Assembly: GCA_035222895.1 (NCBI GenBank)
Contig: JAVYIG010000888.1
Coordinates: 310,001-374,000 of the forward strand
Source of the DNA: Strongylocentrotus droebachiensis
Taxonomy: Eukaryota; Echinodermata; Echinoidea; Camarodonta; Strongylocentrotidae
Direction: 5' to 3'
Length of the DNA stretch: 64,000 nt
This document shows, in pieces, positions 37,654 to 49,839 of this stretch; position 1 is the first letter of the stretch; the number at the start of each line of letters is the position of its first letter. The position numbers and the translations under genes are program-made. A model generated the notes under the pieces. It had not been told where the DNA came from and made no database searches. It saw only the letters and a program-made list of their open reading frames with translations.

Positions 37654-38010
37654 TACCCCCTTCACATACACCGATTTTTCTTACGAGCCCTTACGGATCG
37701 CACAAATTCACGGATCTTTCACGGATCCTTAAGACTTAGCCCCTTTTACGATCAACTTAAGAGTTGTTGCGAGTTAATAACAAGCTATTTAAGGTTTATT
37801 ACGGATATTACAAGTTTCTAAGAATTGTTACGGCAAACTTCCACGATTTGTTACAATTTGTCACGGAAAACAATGAGTGCCTGCGAGTTGTTGCACGTTG
37901 TGACTAGTTATTTACGGATACCAGCAAGTTATTTACGGATGCTTGCGATTGACTACGAGTTGGCGATCCGTAAGGACTTGTAAGGAAAATCTGTGTATGT
38001 GAAGGGGGTA
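37654..38010. mobile_element. MITE with TACCCCCTTCACATACACCG ends and TTA duplication
   Basis: The left end TACCCCCTTCACATACACCG is mirrored by CTGTGTATGTGAAGGGGGTA (mismatches inside). TTA flanks both sides (37651..37653 and 38011..38013), the 3-bp target size typical of PIF/Harbinger. The interior repeats TTACGGAT-like words. No transposase is present. Confidence 0.88.
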
Positions 38011-39594
38011 TTATCGACATTCACAACAGATTCGTTCTACTACATGTATATACTGCCTGGAGAATGGCAAAACACTTTCATGACATCTTCTGCAACTACT
38101 GCAAAAGCAGGAACATCAAAACAAGTTTTTACAACTGTATCCTCTATGGACATATACAATGTAGATACCAAAAGGAGTCCTATTGAAAGAAAGAAGAGCA
38201 TTAACTATTTTAATAATTTTAATTCTATTTGCATTATGGTTACCAGCATTTTTTCTTAAAACGGTTGTCTTCAATGTACTCTCAAGAATACCCATAACCA
38301 GATTGTAATTGCTTTTGATGTAGGAACACCAAGATTTCAAGTATTGATTTGAATGAATACAAACATGTACAGAAAGAGTAAACATTGCCTAAGAGTTCAT
38401 TTACAGTTTAAACTAAACAATCAATGATTTTAAGTGCATTAAACTAAACTATAAATGATTTTAACTGCATTTTGCAACAAACTTATTTTACGAGGTAAAT
38501 GAGTGAAAATCCATAGAAGAAATATTCTTAAAATGTTATGGCGAGTTCAGGTATAAATGGAACTTCAATTATACCACATTGTAAGTCAATCATATACAAT
38601 GATTGCTTTCCGAAGCACTGTAGATCACTCAATACTTATAAATTCTTAGGGAAAGACTTGAAATACCTAGAATTCTACTTAAACATAAATAAGACTGCAA
38701 CATTGCACAATGCAACTCGGACATCTGCAACAGCGATTTTTGGGGGGCTAAAACTTACACGTCGCTCAGCACTTCATCTGAGAGCCGGAAGAACGTTAGC
38801 CCTGTGTTATTAGTTAATACCCTTCTGGCTCTGACCCGACGACTTCTGAATGTGCATGCAGCGATTGTCTTGTGACTTTCTACATCAAAATGAGTTGTAA
38901 TATGAAAATACAACATTGTGCAAACCAGGTATAAACATGTAGGTGTCGCTTAAAAAAAGTGTAGCTTGGCAAATACTGGTTAGCGCCATCTACATCTTCT
39001 TTTGGACAACTACGAATGGGCTTGATTGATGGTAGTCAGCGACTTAATCTCTACATGGTCAGCATTCGCGAAACAAACCAAAGCTCTCCTCACGCTTCGG
39101 TTTTGCGTATGTTGCACGCACGTGATTGCTACGGTCGCGTCGTCCGTAGTCGTATTATACCCGATTGGCCGCCGAGTCAGGCAACGGGAAAGACACTTAG
39201 TCTTGTCAGGCTACACTCCCTTTAACTCTAGGCAATGTAATGTAGATTGCTCAGCAATTCTAGATGTGCAGCTATACTGGGGCATGACTTGAGACATCGC
39301 AAAGTTCTGATACAAATTAAATATAAGATCAGGCATTGCAACATTTCTTCCCTGTGACTTGCACATCGCTCAGCACCCGTGAATGACTTGAAGATATCGA
39401 CCATGTCTTTCACCAGAGCCTTGAACAGAAGAAGGTGTGAACGGATAAAGCGTAGTTCATGTATGCCCAATAATCTCCTCCTTCCTCCGCAAAGAAAAAC
39501 TATCCCCGGAGTTCCTGACTAACGGTTACGGCTCTGCCAGGAAGCGAGCCGTTATTAATCCTCAGACACAACCAAGGAAGGTGGTAAACAACAC

Positions 39595-40560
39595 AATGTG
39601 AGGGTTGCAGAGACTCAAGACTGTCTTGTTTGTATTATCCCCAGCTCAGTAGATATGAAATCAGAGTATGAACAGAGACACACACAATGCAAGGGCTTAG
39701 GTATGTTCACATTATTTCTACATCAACAGATATGTTTCATCAATGGTACAGTATACAAAATGAAAAGAGAGAAAGAAACTGTGGCTTGTTTACATTATCC
39801 CCAACTCTATGTGGACATAGTGTGTAGGCAACATAACGGGAGGGTTGACTTGAAGACACTCAGGACTTGTTTGTATTATCCCCACCTCAGTATGAAATCA
39901 TAGTGTCAACAGAGACACACCAAGAGATAGGGTAGACGACACAATGCACACTGTGAAGATACCCCAGGTTTGTTCACATTATTTCTACATCAATAGATAT
40001 ATTTCATCAATGGTATACAAAATGAAAAGAGTAAGACCCCGTTCTCACTCACTTCGTTGGAGCGCTCTGGAGCGCTCTAACTAAGTTCCTCAGGAGCGGT
40101 TCTTAGGTGAGTGAGAACAGTCAAAGTGGTCCAGGAAGTGGACTTCTGGACCGCTCCAGAAGACCACCTTCCGAGGTGGTCTTGAGGAGCGGGTCTTATT
40201 AAGAGCGGTTTGGAGCGCTCTAACGTGCAATGTGAACGGAAAGCGTACTTTGAACGGAAGTGAGCTAGTGACCTTCGGTGCGAAACATGTAGTACGGTAC
40301 ATACGGTTTGTATTCCGCGCGCGAAAAAAATTGACCTGCTGACCTGAGCTGCCATAGCAACAAGACCACTTTGACTCGTGGAGCGGTTTGAGCCATAAAA
40401 AACTGCTCGGAGTGTGAACGCTCGCAAACCGTTCCTCAAGACCTGTTCCTCTGGAGCGGTCTAACTAAGACCACTTTCAAAGTGAGTGAGAACGGGGTCT
40501 AAGAAACCATGGCTCGTTTACATTATCCCCAAACTTTGTGGACATAGTGTCAAGGAACAA
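39595..40560. repeat. ~250 bp tandem repeat interrupted by a MITE
   Basis: TTGTTTGTATTATCCCC..CTCAGTA at 39627 and 39868, GTTCACATTATTTCTACATCAA at 39703 and 39970, and TTTACATTATCCCCAA at about 39789 and 40517 show units of about 240-265 bases. The element at 40035..40499 is inserted in the array, and the repeat resumes after it. Confidence 0.8.
40035..40499. mobile_element. MITE with GACCCCGTTCTCACTCAC ends and TAA duplication
   Basis: GACCCCGTTCTCACTCACTT at the left is mirrored by GTGAGTGAGAACGGGGTC at the right. TAA lies on both flanks (40032..40034, 40500..40502), as for PIF/Harbinger. The interior carries GGAGCG words and several inverted copies of GCGGT and GACCACTTT. Confidence 0.92.
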
Positions 40561-41192
40561 TTCACTGTTGATCAATAGAATCTCCATAAATCTCCCTGTA
40601 CAAACTAATCAAGATGACCCTAGACAGTCTTCCATTCATTATTCTGACCTCAATCCGTCTCCATGAAAATAAGTGTGAAAATCAAGCTCAAGTGTTGGTG
40701 CTCGGATAAACCCAGCTAGAAGTGGTAATGGAAAAGTTGGAGAAACTCTAGGCTTGTTTACATTACATGAACTCGGTGTGTGAACACTCAACAGAGACAA
40801 ATCTAGAAGAGTAGTGAACCAAACATATTTGGCTTGTTTACAATATGAATTCAGCTGATAGTAGTACCAACAGGATATTGGATCTTTAGGGCTCACTAGA
40901 CAGAGTGGTAGACAACAAAACAGAGTGGTAGACAAAAAAATAAAGAACGAGTTGCAGACATAAAGACTCAGTTGACACAAGTGTGAACACCAGCTGATCT
41001 TGTATTCATTTCAAAACAATGACAGTACCCTCAAGTTAGGAAATGCACTTGAAACCACAATCAAGGTAGCCTTAGAATTGAGCATGTACTCTACTTCCAA
41101 AGTACCTTCCTGTTAATTCCTTAACCTACAACTTAAATCAGGGGCAAGTACCGGGGCGAGTAAAGAGCAATGTGATCAATCAACAAGTCTTA

Positions 41193-42118
41193 AACCGTCA
41201 AACCTGCTTTAGTGACAACCTGTATAGAAAGACCACCTGTCTACAAAGACTGCATTTTTTGGTCTTCCTTAAAGGCCCGGTCACACAGAGGCGACGCATG
41301 GGGGACGCACGGCCGGCGCATGGAAAATTTGCAATTTTGGCCAGTGCGTTGTCGTTCGCTAGGCGTGCGTCATCACTCGTTACTCGTTCGTCGAGCGCGC
41401 TGGACCAACGCTGGACCAGCGCTATGCATTCGTCATCATTCGCTGTGTGCGTCGGGATTTTTTGAGCATGCTCAAAAGTGTGCGAAGAGCTCGACGCATG
41501 AATGTACACGCCAAAGGCACGCCAGACGTGCGTTGAGCGCGCTAGACCAGCGTCAGACATACGCGGAGCACACGCCCTGTATACGCACAGCGCGCTAGCT
41601 ACACGCTGTGCATTTTGTGTCAGCTCGCTAGCTTTTCCAAAATCATGACAAAAGTTAGGCACACGGTCTTTTCCGATTTCCAATGCGCTGGCCGTGCGTC
41701 GTAGAACGCGGTGCATGCGTGGACCATTCGTCCAGCGCGCTAGCAACACGCTGTGCCTCGTGGAAGTTGTTATCATGTGCGCTCTGGGTACGGTCTGTAT
41801 GCGCACTGTATGCGCCCTGTATGCGCTCAGCGCGCTAGCAACACGCTATGAATTTGGTGTCAGCTACGACAAAAGTTGGGCGCACGACAACGCACTGGCC
41901 AAAATTGCAAATTTCCAATGCGCTGGCCGTGCGTTCCCCATGCGTCCCCTCTGAATGCTTTTGCAGATAAATGGCGCTATACAAATGCTGTTCATCATCA
42001 TCATCATCATCTGTGTGACCGGGCCTTTAGCAGAGTTTTCATTAAAGGAACCTGTACATAAAGACCACTTTTATGTCTCCATTGAACGGTCATTACATAT
42101 ATACAGGTCTCACTGTAT
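41193..42118. mobile_element. MITE, TACAGTCAAACCTG family, copy 3, split by a second element
   Basis: The left end CCGTCAAACCTGCTTTAGTG and right end ACAGGTCTCACTGTA belong to the TACAGTCAAACCTG family. The interior GACCACCTGTCTACAAAGAC is interrupted at 41273 and resumes after 42026 with GGAACCTGTACATAAAGACC. Confidence 0.8.
41273..42026. mobile_element. Nested CpG-rich element with AGGCCCGGTCACAC ends
   Basis: AGGCCCGGTCACACAG at the left is mirrored by CTGTGTGACCGGGCCT at the right. The flanks are TTAA (41269..41272) and TTAG (42027..42030). The interior is unusually CpG-rich, with repeats of GCGCGCTAG.(A/T)ACACGCT and (T/G)GCGCTGGCC. Near the right end it carries GCGCTATACAAATGC and CAT repeats like a SINE tail. 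The long open frames inside are GC artefacts, not genes. Confidence 0.9.
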
Positions 42119-42450
42119 ATACAATTACTGAATAAGAAAATAAATCATAGCAAGTTCAAGTTCACATACACTTTACATGTTGGATAAATTTAATATCAGT
42201 GCAAAACAATAACATCCAATCACAAAAATAATCTTCCAGATGTGAAAAAGAACATGTCTATGCAGTTCAGCTCAGTGAGAACACCCCTAATGAGAGCTGA
42301 TTCCATAAGGGGCTCAGCCCACCCAAAATAAATCAAGCACCGTCATCATCAAAAGGATGATCTAACTTCTGAAATCTGAATGTAGGGGAAAGGTTCAAAG
42401 GTATCCCACATGCCATTTGTTTTGATTCCTCTACACGGTGATCAATGCTT

Positions 42451-42960
42451 TTAAAGGTATTACAAAGTTTTGGTATGGGGTCATGAATTCGGTTCAAATT
42501 AACATATTGAAAGCATATGCGTTCCTACAATATTCATTGATCGTTGTCCCGGTTGAAATCGAGTCTAAAGTTATGAAATTACAAATAATAAACTCTTTAT
42601 GTTGTATAGCTCCCTCTCAAGGTCAAGATATCAATTTAGCAATGAAACAATGTTTCTTGACTAAAATCGACCGATTAGCTATTCCCGTTTGGAAATTATA
42701 TGTCACAACTACATATTCTGAGATTTTCATGGTCGCAGCTACCATTGTACGGCCGTAGGCGCTATTTGAAATTTATCAAAATTTACCGGGAGCACCGGTA
42801 AATTTTTATATTCAATTTTTCTCGAAAACAGAAGTGTTTTAGGGGTTAATTTTTTTTAGTGCTTATAATACATCTACAGGGGCATCTAAATTTACAAAAT
42901 TGTAAAGATTCACTATCCACCCAATTTTCAAAATTTCCCAAAACTTTGTTTTACCTTTAA
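42451..42960. mobile_element. TTAA-flanked MITE family, copy 2 of 3
   Basis: Same ends and interior as 19720..20228, in the same orientation. One base in the right end differs (TTTGTTTTACC). It starts about 330 bases after the nested pair at 41193. Confidence 0.92.
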
Positions 42961-43098
42961 GGTAGCATGAGGATGATAAAAGGTCGATGAGACATTATGA
43001 AAATTTTATAGGGAAAAGTCCGTAGCATCCTCCCGTCATCTACTCTCTGTTGACATGATTGATCGTGTACATAGTTCAAGAGCTTGGAAAGTGTTTAC

Positions 43099-44393
43099 TT
43101 AAAGAGATGGTTTATTGATTTCAAACTTGACTGAATTTGGTATCATTGCAATCGAAAAATTACACTGAGTAAAATCATTACATTTGTGTAACTTGTACAT
43201 TCGAGCGAAATTTATAAAAGTTGATTGAACTTGACGAAAAATCAACCCACTCAACGCCCCCAAAACATCGTAAGTCAGCTGATTTTTGAGTGACGTCACA
43301 ATATGAACAGCGGGCCGCTCAGCTGAAATGATTGACGACGGTGCGAGATGCAGTTTGCATGCTATTCACATGTATTGCATTGACTCTCGAGTACCGTACC
43401 CATTTATACTAACGCTGTTTACCTTCATCAAAATCCCCTGGAAATATGGATATGGACGAAAACATAAATTATACTTGAGTATACTCCAGAAAGTTCCTCC
43501 ATGGCATGGTTTTGGTTCTTAATCTGACGTTAGTCTAGATAAATGGTATGTAACTTCCAAAAAGCGAGTGAATATATCGTCGATGTAGCGTTCAAGTTTC
43601 CCGTAGCTGGTAGCTGTGCGTGCGTACTCTGTGCATGTATTATGTGTGCAATACACTGACCTCTATTATGCGTGCATCACATCTAGCGCAGCTTGCTAGG
43701 CAGCCTAGCCCATAGCCCGGCGCTCGAGCTAGCCGTGAATCGCGAACCGGACTGGTCTGTTTCTCTCGGTTTATCAGGTCCTATACGACTTAATTTATCA
43801 AAAATGTAAATTAATCAGCCTAATCACACATTTTTGTAATGAATATCTGGACAATTCTATGTAAATTTGTCGCCTTTTTACTCCAAAAGAGTCGTTAGGT
43901 CAGCATGCGAAATGTCCTTTGCCTTCCCAGATCAGACACATACACGCTGAAGTGCCCTCAGAATATGTGATTGGTTTTCCGATTTTTATGCTCAAATGTG
44001 ACGAAAAAAATATAAAAACCAAACAAACATTTGTAGAAAGTATCATTTATTCACTGTATCTCATTCAAAATGCCAAAAAAGAGGAAATATCACCACTGGC
44101 GGTAAATATACAAACAACGTTAACCCATATCTAAAAATTGCAATGGGTATCCAACATTGTCCCGAATGTGTGATGTAGGTTGTTCATATTGTGACGCCAT
44201 CGTTTCGCATGTAAAATAACGCCGTCAATTCACTTAGTGAGTGGGTTCAGGAAAGGGTAACAAAATTGCATTTAATTTATTCCTCACATCACTAAGGGTT
44301 TCAAAAGTACTTTGCTCATTTTGTAAATGTTCTCAGCAATCTGTAGAGGTGTAATTTGCCCATTTTCCACATTTCAATGAACCATCTCTTTAA
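43099..44393. mobile_element. 1.3 kb TTAA-flanked non-autonomous DNA transposon
   Basis: TTAA then AGAGATGGTTTATTGA at the left is mirrored by TCAATGAACCATCT then TTAA at the right. A second inverted pair lies well inside: TGACGTCACAATATGAACA near 43290 and TGTTCATATTGTGACGCCA near 44190. About 1.3 kb long, with no transposase-like frame. Confidence 0.85.
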
Positions 44394-45733
44394 TGCTTCG
44401 TGCCTGAAAAGCACACTTTCTGTTCGGGTAAACTTACGAAAGTTGCCACAGACATGGATACATTCACATTTCACAAGCACTTGTACATAGACTCTTAACA
44501 ACAAAAAACTACAGCAATTGTCACTAGCTTTATCCATCTCCTAATAGATTGAATAAACATTACAATAATTTCGATAAGATCTATGATCATCCTTGAGTTG
44601 ATTTCTTGAAAGTCTTCGTGATCATGTTAATAATCTATATAAATACTTTCTTTAATACTAAAAGCTTCAATCAAGCATTAAGACTAAACAAAACTGAATA
44701 TGCAATGACATCTAAGATATCATTCCAGAAACAACTGAAATATAAAAGTTACATGTACTTCAATATCACACTCTCTCAAATATATTCCCTTTCTTTAAAT
44801 AGTCAATGAGAACTTATTCTGCATACATGAAAAGAACCTTGAAAGTTGAATCAATGAGATTTCCCAAAATCAGAAATTATATCCACAAATTTGTAGAGAA
44901 AAGTACAGAACAGAACCGAATACACTGACTAGAATTAATAAATCTTTAGATAATCCAATAATTAGTCAAAAGATAAGGTGATCTAATATCTAATATCGCG
45001 ACAGAGATATTCTGCGGCATCAGAACAAAATGATAAAGCTTTTTTTAATAAGTGTGCATAAGTATGGAACATATGGCTACCGAGATAACTAATCTGAGAT
45101 TACTTTATTAACCGATATTAATTGGATTTAATGCAATATGAAATGGATTAAGGAGGATAAACAAAGATCCCCCTACTTGAGACAGTTTTCTCTGCGCAGT
45201 ATCCCACGCCATATGGCAAGTTGTCACATGGATAACTCTTGTTTAATCACAGCCAAATTGGTCAGACAAAATACATCAAAAGATGTATCTTCAAGGAGGG
45301 GATTGAGTACGGGAAAGGCTAAAAATGCATGATGGAAGCTTTTGCCTAAAATAAAGTGTCAGACAAGAGACAACAAGAAGTACATCTTTGAAGAGAAAAT
45401 AAGTATGCTAAGAGCATTTTTCTTTATCAATAGAATACCAAATCTGTATCCTTCGAGAGAAAATTGAATTCAAGGAGAGGCTCAAGAGCAAATATCCATG
45501 TTAAGAGCTTTTTCCTTAAATAATACACATCACACAAACACAATTAAATCAGAGACAACAGAGGATTTTATCTGTATCTTGAACAAAGGAAATTTTCTGT
45601 CTGAATTCTCGAGACTTGAATTCTAAAAATGAAATATTGGCTGTTTGAAAGAGAAATTTCTCACAAGAATCATTTAACTTTTGGCAGATGCTTCATTACA
45701 CCTCCACAAACAAATCTTGAATTGTCATTTCAT

Positions 45734-46243
45734 TTAAAGGTATTACAAAGTTTTGGTATGGGGTCATGAATTTGGTTTAAATTAACATATTGGAAGCATA
45801 CGGGTTCCTACAATATTCATTGATCGTTGTCGCGGTTGAAATCGCGTCTAAAGTTATGAAATTATAAATAATAAACTTTTTATGTTGTATAGCTCCCTCT
45901 CAAGGTCAAGATATTAATTTAGATATGAAACAATGTTTTTTGACTAAAATCGACCGATTAGCTATTCCCGTTTGGAAATTATATATCACAACTACATATT
46001 CTGAGATTTTCATGGTCGCAGCTAGCATTGTACGGCCATAGGCGCTATTCGAAATTTATCAAAATTTACCGGGAGCACCGGTAAATTGTTATATTCAATT
46101 TTTCTCGAAAACAGAAGTGTTTTAGGGGCTAATTTTGTTAGTGCTTTTAATACATCCACAGGGGCATCCAAATATATACAAATTGTAAAGATTCATTATC
46201 CACCCAATTTTCAAAAATTCCCAAAACTTTGTATTACCTTTAA
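45734..46243. mobile_element. TTAA-flanked MITE family, copy 3 of 3
   Basis: Same ends and interior as the copies at 19720 and 42451, in the same orientation. The TTAA flanks are intact. Confidence 0.92.
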
Positions 46244-46297
46244 CAGCTTTCATTAAACTTCACTCACTGTTTCAGAGGTAATTTAAGGAAACATTGT

Positions 46298-46525
46298 ATT
46301 GTCTGTTGAGAGCCATAATGCCATTATGCCATGCACTTTTAGGTAGAATCCTTTGTCTGAAGCCAGAAGGGCATTCTGTGTTAAATATCGTCCCTATTTT
46401 CACGAAGTGACGGTAGAGAGGAAATTCGTCACACAAACTGTATGCAATTTTTGTTCACTACCGTCACTTCGTGAAAAGAGCGACGATATATGAGTTAATG
46501 CCCTTCTGGCTCTCAGCAGATGACA
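46298..46525. mobile_element. AGAAGGGCAT element carrying a palindromic MITE
   Basis: GAAGCCAGAAGGGCAT near 46360 is mirrored by ATGCCCTTCTGGCTCTCAGC near 46498. Between them lies a near-palindrome (46389..46485) whose arms, CGTCCCTATTTTCACGAAGT and ACTTCGTGAAAAGAGCGACG, match the inner element at 33294. Confidence 0.7.
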
Positions 46526-49500
46526 TCACAGTTTCACTGGTGTTTACATCTTTAGTGACCAGCTCCAACTGGATACCTCGCTTGACTTGATTATCAAATA
46601 TTTGACCATTTTGTGAAAGATTGATTATGTTTGCGAGGAGACATCTTTACCCTCACCGCCTTTCGAATACTCCAACAGATTGGATGTTTATCCCAATCTG
46701 GTTTTGGATTTTACCTCAGATACCTTTCCAAGGCCTCCCAGCGAAGTTCAAATATAGACTATTTAATGACCTCTTTTAAGCAAATTAAAACACCATCCTC
46801 CTCCCCTGAGCATTTTAAGAGATACTAGTCCTCTTCCATCCTTTAATCAATTTTTATTTTTGCCTATCTCGAATATCATCCGTTCTTTCAAAGAAGAAGA
46901 AACAAATATAAAGGGGATTTAAACATAATTGGTAACCTTCCACCTAATAGATATTGACTACTTGTATTTACTATGATTGCAAAGCTATTTTGTGAAGAAA
47001 ACAAGAAAACAAAAGATTTATCAATCATTGGAGGCTTTGGAGCAAGGCTAATCAGGAATCCAAGCACACCCAATCATCGCAACCTACTGGCCTGGGGGCC
47101 ATTGTTGTACTTATACTCTGCTCCCCTGTCGGTCGGTCGGCTCCACATTTGCAAATATGATTAGTTTACCGGCGTGTATTATGTCTAATGCTGGGGACAG
47201 ACGATTTAATTTTCAGATCATAATACGTGATTGGATTCCCACACATTTGAGGTTTCGGTCTGACGGTCAGTCGGTTGGGGGGATGGGTCAGTTTTGGAGA
47301 AAGTGATTGCCTGCCTGCCTGGCTGAATGAATGGTTGGTTGATAGTAGCAACTGGAACTGATGATATATGGTATGGTGACAAACAACTCTATTTTGTTTG
47401 AAATTATAACTTTTCCTCCAGTCTTGATCATTTATACATGTACTATCTCTATCCTATCTCAGGTATAGCTGACACTCTTTTGTTTTCCCTCAGGCTCCAT
47501 CTCTTCATCTTTCTTGCTCTAGATCTTAATTTCTGCACAAACATGTATATCTTTTTCTCCCTCCCCCTCTTTATCTCTCTGCCCATCATTTAACCATTCC
47601 CATACTATTATACTACAAGTACATAAACACAAATATATTATCTCTCAAACTAGATCCCTATCTTTATCTATGCCTTTCTTTATCTATCTCTTTCTCTCTT
47701 TTCTCTTTCTCTCTACCCCCCTTCTCTCTCTCCTCATATACTGTAGCTGTCCTCATGTTTTTTCCAATACATTAAATGACATAAAATCTCAATAACTGGT
47801 TTCTTGCGGTTTGAGATAATTTCCCAATCTTGTTACATGTATAACCCCTCTCTCTCCCTGTACCATCCAATCCGATTATGATTAAGACAACAAAATGACA
47901 AAATTCCATCTCATCATCACCGTCAACAAAAATGGTAGTCGACAGATCGTCGGCTACATAGATCACATGACATACAGAAAGGCAGATGGGCGGACAGATG
48001 GATGATAGCCTATAAACTGATTTTCCTTGCTGCTTGCACGAGGGGGAGTATTTGATTGATAAGTTACTGATATGAAACTTAAATTAAACTATTCCGTTAC
48101 AATTGGGTTACCCGATTACCACTGCTCAGTGCCCACACATTCACTTTTGTGTCAGCTTCTGAAACTGAGAGTTTATACCCCTTGATTTGAAGAGCAGGTG
48201 CATTCATTAATCTGATTTGTCAGAAGAAATCTTCTAGGATTTCAAGAATAAAGCAACCTCCTTCAAAACATAAGTCTTTAAACCATGAAAAGCCCTTTCA
48301 AAAGTAGATATTCAAGTATCTTTCAATAATCTTGGACATTTTATAGTTTTTTCTTTAGAACTATTTATACATCATTGATGGTTTAATGAACCAACACATA
48401 CATATAATGTATGAGCGCACAGGAGATACATGTACATCTGTTCATAAAACCAGCAACAAAATATTGGCAGCAGCATATTTGAGAACTCATGAATAAGTTT
48501 AAAGAACTACATAAACATACAATGCTCATGCTTTATTGGTTTAAAATGAAGTGATTCAAATCTGTTCCCCATATTCAGGATAGCAAAATGCCAAGGGAAA
48601 AGGTCATATTGAATAAATTACTTTTTTAGCTCAAACATTTCCTGTGATAAATCATGGCAAGCTAAGTTCTAGCCATGCTTTCTGTTTATTAAAACACTAT
48701 TTTCCAGTTATGTATACATGTACCGGTACATGATTAGGAATTTTGTTCTTTAAAGTTCAAACAGAACCAAAAACGAAGTCATTTCTTTAAAACATTTTTA
48801 AAATGTTACGTGTACAACAGATTTAACCGCAATCAATTATTCACCCAAGGGAATTTTTTTCTGAGAAATGTGCCTGTGTACATGCTCCCCAACTTAAATC
48901 AGTTTTAATGTCTGAGATGTGGTTTTGAAATGATGGATATATCTATCATACTAAGTAGTTAACAAATGTGTAGTTGCAGTTTCAAGTTCATATTTTCCAT
49001 CGTATTTCATACGAGCCCTGTGACAGGCATCCATTAAAATTGATTTGTTTTAGTTGATGTCATCCGTGAGGTGACAACTAAGTTTCGGATTCACGTCATT
49101 TGTCAAACTGGCAAAGTGTGCTGATGGTACATGTATGTAATTCATCAAATACAAAGTGTCAACGAACATGTTCAAGTCAAAGTTTAAAGTTTAAACTCTT
49201 AGAGGTAGCATTCAGAATGTATTACAAAGGATTATACATGTAAAGTTCACTGCAGGGGCTCCATTATTTCACAGCATGCAATTATCGTAAATCTAGACCA
49301 TTCAAAATATTGTGAAATTCAATGTAAAAAATGTACACCAAGCTGCTCATAGGAAAATTAAAAGGGGTGGTTGGGTAGTATTTTTGTAATGTTCCTTATG
49401 GTATGGAAAACATGGAAGCTATCAGGCATGAGTGTGGGGGGGGGGGGGGGGTTATCAACCTCTCTGATTAGACCGGTTTGTCCCTCTATCCGATCAGGTC

Positions 49501-49590
49501 TCCGTAATTGTTACAGTACCAGAGGTACGCAAAGATATGGGGAAGACAACATTTTAGACTAAAGCCAGGTACATTAGCTCTTGTACTACA

Positions 49591-49800
49591 GGAGGCGCAA
49601 TAGCTCAGTTGGTAGAGCAGTGGTCTGCAGCTGGTCTGTAATCCGGCGACTCCGGTTGAAACCAAGTCGATGCGCTAGTGCCCTTTGGTAAGGCATTAAT
49701 CCTTATTACCCGGTCCCTCGGAGAGGACCTAAAGCAATTGGTCTTCTTGTTGCTTACTAACAAGCATTTTTGCTTTCTTAGCAGTCAGGTAAAATAACCA
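49591..49800 (+). mobile_element. tRNA-derived SINE, copy 2
   Basis: ATAGCTCAGTTGGTAGAGC (A box) and a decayed CTCCGGTTGAAACC (B box) are followed by GTGCCCTTTGGTAAGGCATTAATCC and CTTAGCAGTCAGGTAAAATAA. It is the same family as 5851. It ends 38 bases from the exon 3 donor and lies antisense to the gene. Confidence 0.88.
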
Positions 49801-49839
49801 CCACTAAAACTAAAGTGTAAGTAATACAAAAGGACTTAC

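Larger units (their letters stand above)
33721..49839 (-). other. Intron 3 (about 16.1 kb), transposon-rich
   Basis: This interval is bounded by GTAAGT at 49839 and CAG at 33721. It holds most of the larger MITEs of the window, a SINE close to its 5' end, tandem repeats and microsatellites, all listed separately. Between them, 34080-35570, 35760-37080, 38011-39590, 40560-41190, 44394-45733 and 46490-49590 show only AT-rich unique sequence and pyrimidine or purine runs. I saw no further exon in it, and the phases of exons 3 and 4 fit without one. Confidence 0.7.

Noticed and set aside
41172-41954. Several long overlapping frames on both strands (up to 202 codons)
   Set aside because: They arise from the stop-poor, CpG-rich interior of a MITE with inverted ends and have no protein-like composition.
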